Assembly (NCBI GenBank): GCA_038244535.1
Contig: JBBRTJ010000066.1
Location: forward strand, 1-21,850
Direction of reading: 5' to 3'
Length of the DNA stretch: 21,850 bases
Source: JBBRTJ01 sp038244535
Lineage (GTDB): Bacteria; Actinomycetota; Acidimicrobiia; Acidimicrobiales; Ilumatobacteraceae
Positions 21,229 to 21,850 of the stretch are shown one piece after another; the first letter of the stretch is position 1; each line of letters opens with the position of its first letter. The notes beneath the pieces were generated by a model. It saw only the letters and a program-made list of their open reading frames with translations. It did no database searches and was not told the origin of the DNA. The translations under genes and the position numbers were made by a program.

Positions 21229-21850
21229 TCAGACGAAGTGCTCGGCCAGCGGTGCGAACCCGTTGAAGCCCACCGCGGAGTAGGTGGTCGTGTAGGCACC
21301 GGCCGACAAGATGTCGACGGGATCGCCGGCCCGCAGCGCCAGCGGTAGGCGGTAATCGCTCTTTTCGTACAGCACGTCGGCCGAGTCGCACGTCGGGCCG
21401 GCGATGGCCACAGGCCCAGTGGGCGCCCCGTCATGAGGCGTGCGCAGGCGGTAGCGGATGGCCTCCTCCATGGTCTCGGCCAGGCCGCCGAAGCGGCCGC
21501 AGTCGAGGTAGACCCACCGCTTGGGATCGATCGAGCGCTCGGACACGAGCACGACCTCGGTGCGCAGCACGCCGGCATCGCCCACGAGGTAGCGGCCCGG
21601 CTCGGCCAGCAGCACGGGTCGGTCTTGGGCGGTACCGAAGTGGCGATCGAACGCGGCCATGATCGCCCGTCCGTACGTCTCGACGGCCGGGATGCCATCG
21701 ACGTAGCGAGCGGGGAAGCCGCCGCCGAGGTTGACGAACGTCGGTCGCACCCCGGTCCGGCCCACCAGCGCGGTGGCGCGCTCGAAGCACTGCGCGGTGG
21801 CCTCGAGGACGGCGTCCCACGCCTCGACATCGCGCTGCTGGCTGCCGACG
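21229..21850 (-). CDS. Ornithine/lysine decarboxylase family (type III PLP), 5' end outside window
   Basis: About 206 C-terminal residues are visible, open to the window edge. Order: VGSQQRD (the start of the visible part), VNLGGGFPARY (glycine-rich phosphate loop), LLAEPGRYLVGDAG, GPTCDSADVLYEK (the catalytic Cys of the neighbouring subunit with the CDSxD motif), and AGAYTTTYSAVGFNGF near the end. These are diagnostic of the eukaryotic-type ODC / Orn-DAP-Arg decarboxylase group 2. The likely reaction is decarboxylation of ornithine or lysine to a diamine; specificity cannot be read. The PLP lysine and N-terminal part lie beyond the window. Confidence 0.93.
   Translation of the reverse strand, partial: VGSQQRDVEAWDAVLEATAQCFERATALVGRTGVRPTFVNLGGGFPARYVDGIPAVETYGRAIMAAFDRHFGTAQDRPVLLAEPGRYLVGDAGVLRTEVVLVSERSIDPKRWVYLDCGRFGGLAETMEEAIRYRLRTPHDGAPTGPVAIAGPTCDSADVLYEKSDYRLPLALRAGDPVDILSAGAYTTTYSAVGFNGFAPLAEHFV

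Overview
The window is high-GC DNA (locally about 50% only in the 7.55 kb operator) with dense, mostly short-spaced genes. An F420-type LLM oxidoreductase, DUF2332, a COG2345-like regulator, a secreted RCC1-repeat protein and many starts that look leaderless all point to Actinomycetota; an environmental acidimicrobial-type lineage is my inference from overall style, not something proved here.

Left part (1-9563), chromosomal housekeeping and oxidative catabolism: a Rieske-domain gene cut by the window edge is divergent from a cysteine-rich ArsR/SufR-like regulator. A DUF2461 gene and a HerA-like P-loop ATPase follow, starting back to back only 31 bp apart. A Fur-family regulator comes next, then a catabolic divergon: a TetR regulator and a Baeyer-Villiger-type flavin monooxygenase on the minus strand, and a Rieske non-heme-iron oxygenase on the plus strand, sharing an AT-rich palindromic control region. 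A DinB-like hypothetical closes this part.

Middle part (9564-15470), accessory and eroded: a 35-codon ORF whose ribosome-binding site lies in a hairpin is start-stop coupled to a LapA-like membrane protein. Then come a remnant of a cyclase/LuxR regulator, a multi-pass membrane protein gene split by an IS256-family element with visible terminal inverted repeats, and a hypothetical protein. A secreted protein with seven cysteine-bearing RCC1-type repeats and a Phd/RelE toxin-antitoxin pair end the segment, which abuts a tRNA-Leu(UAG) gene.

Right part (15500-21850): tRNA-Leu, a Rieske ferredoxin and a ring-hydroxylating oxygenase alpha subunit in one operon, DUF2332, a deleted and frameshifted AAA/DUF4143 remnant, an LLM oxidoreductase, a D-threonine-aldolase-like PLP enzyme, and the C-terminal half of an ornithine-decarboxylase-family enzyme running off the end.

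The common theme is oxidation of organic substrates: two terminal Rieske oxygenases, a ferredoxin, a BVMO-type enzyme, an LLM oxidoreductase and a further Rieske protein. Each cluster seems to have its own regulator or promoter, and no ferredoxin reductase is encoded in the window. I see no convincing wholly new system. The best leads are the two divergent operators, the SD-hairpin/small-ORF/LapA arrangement, the IS-split membrane gene and the RCC1-repeat protein.
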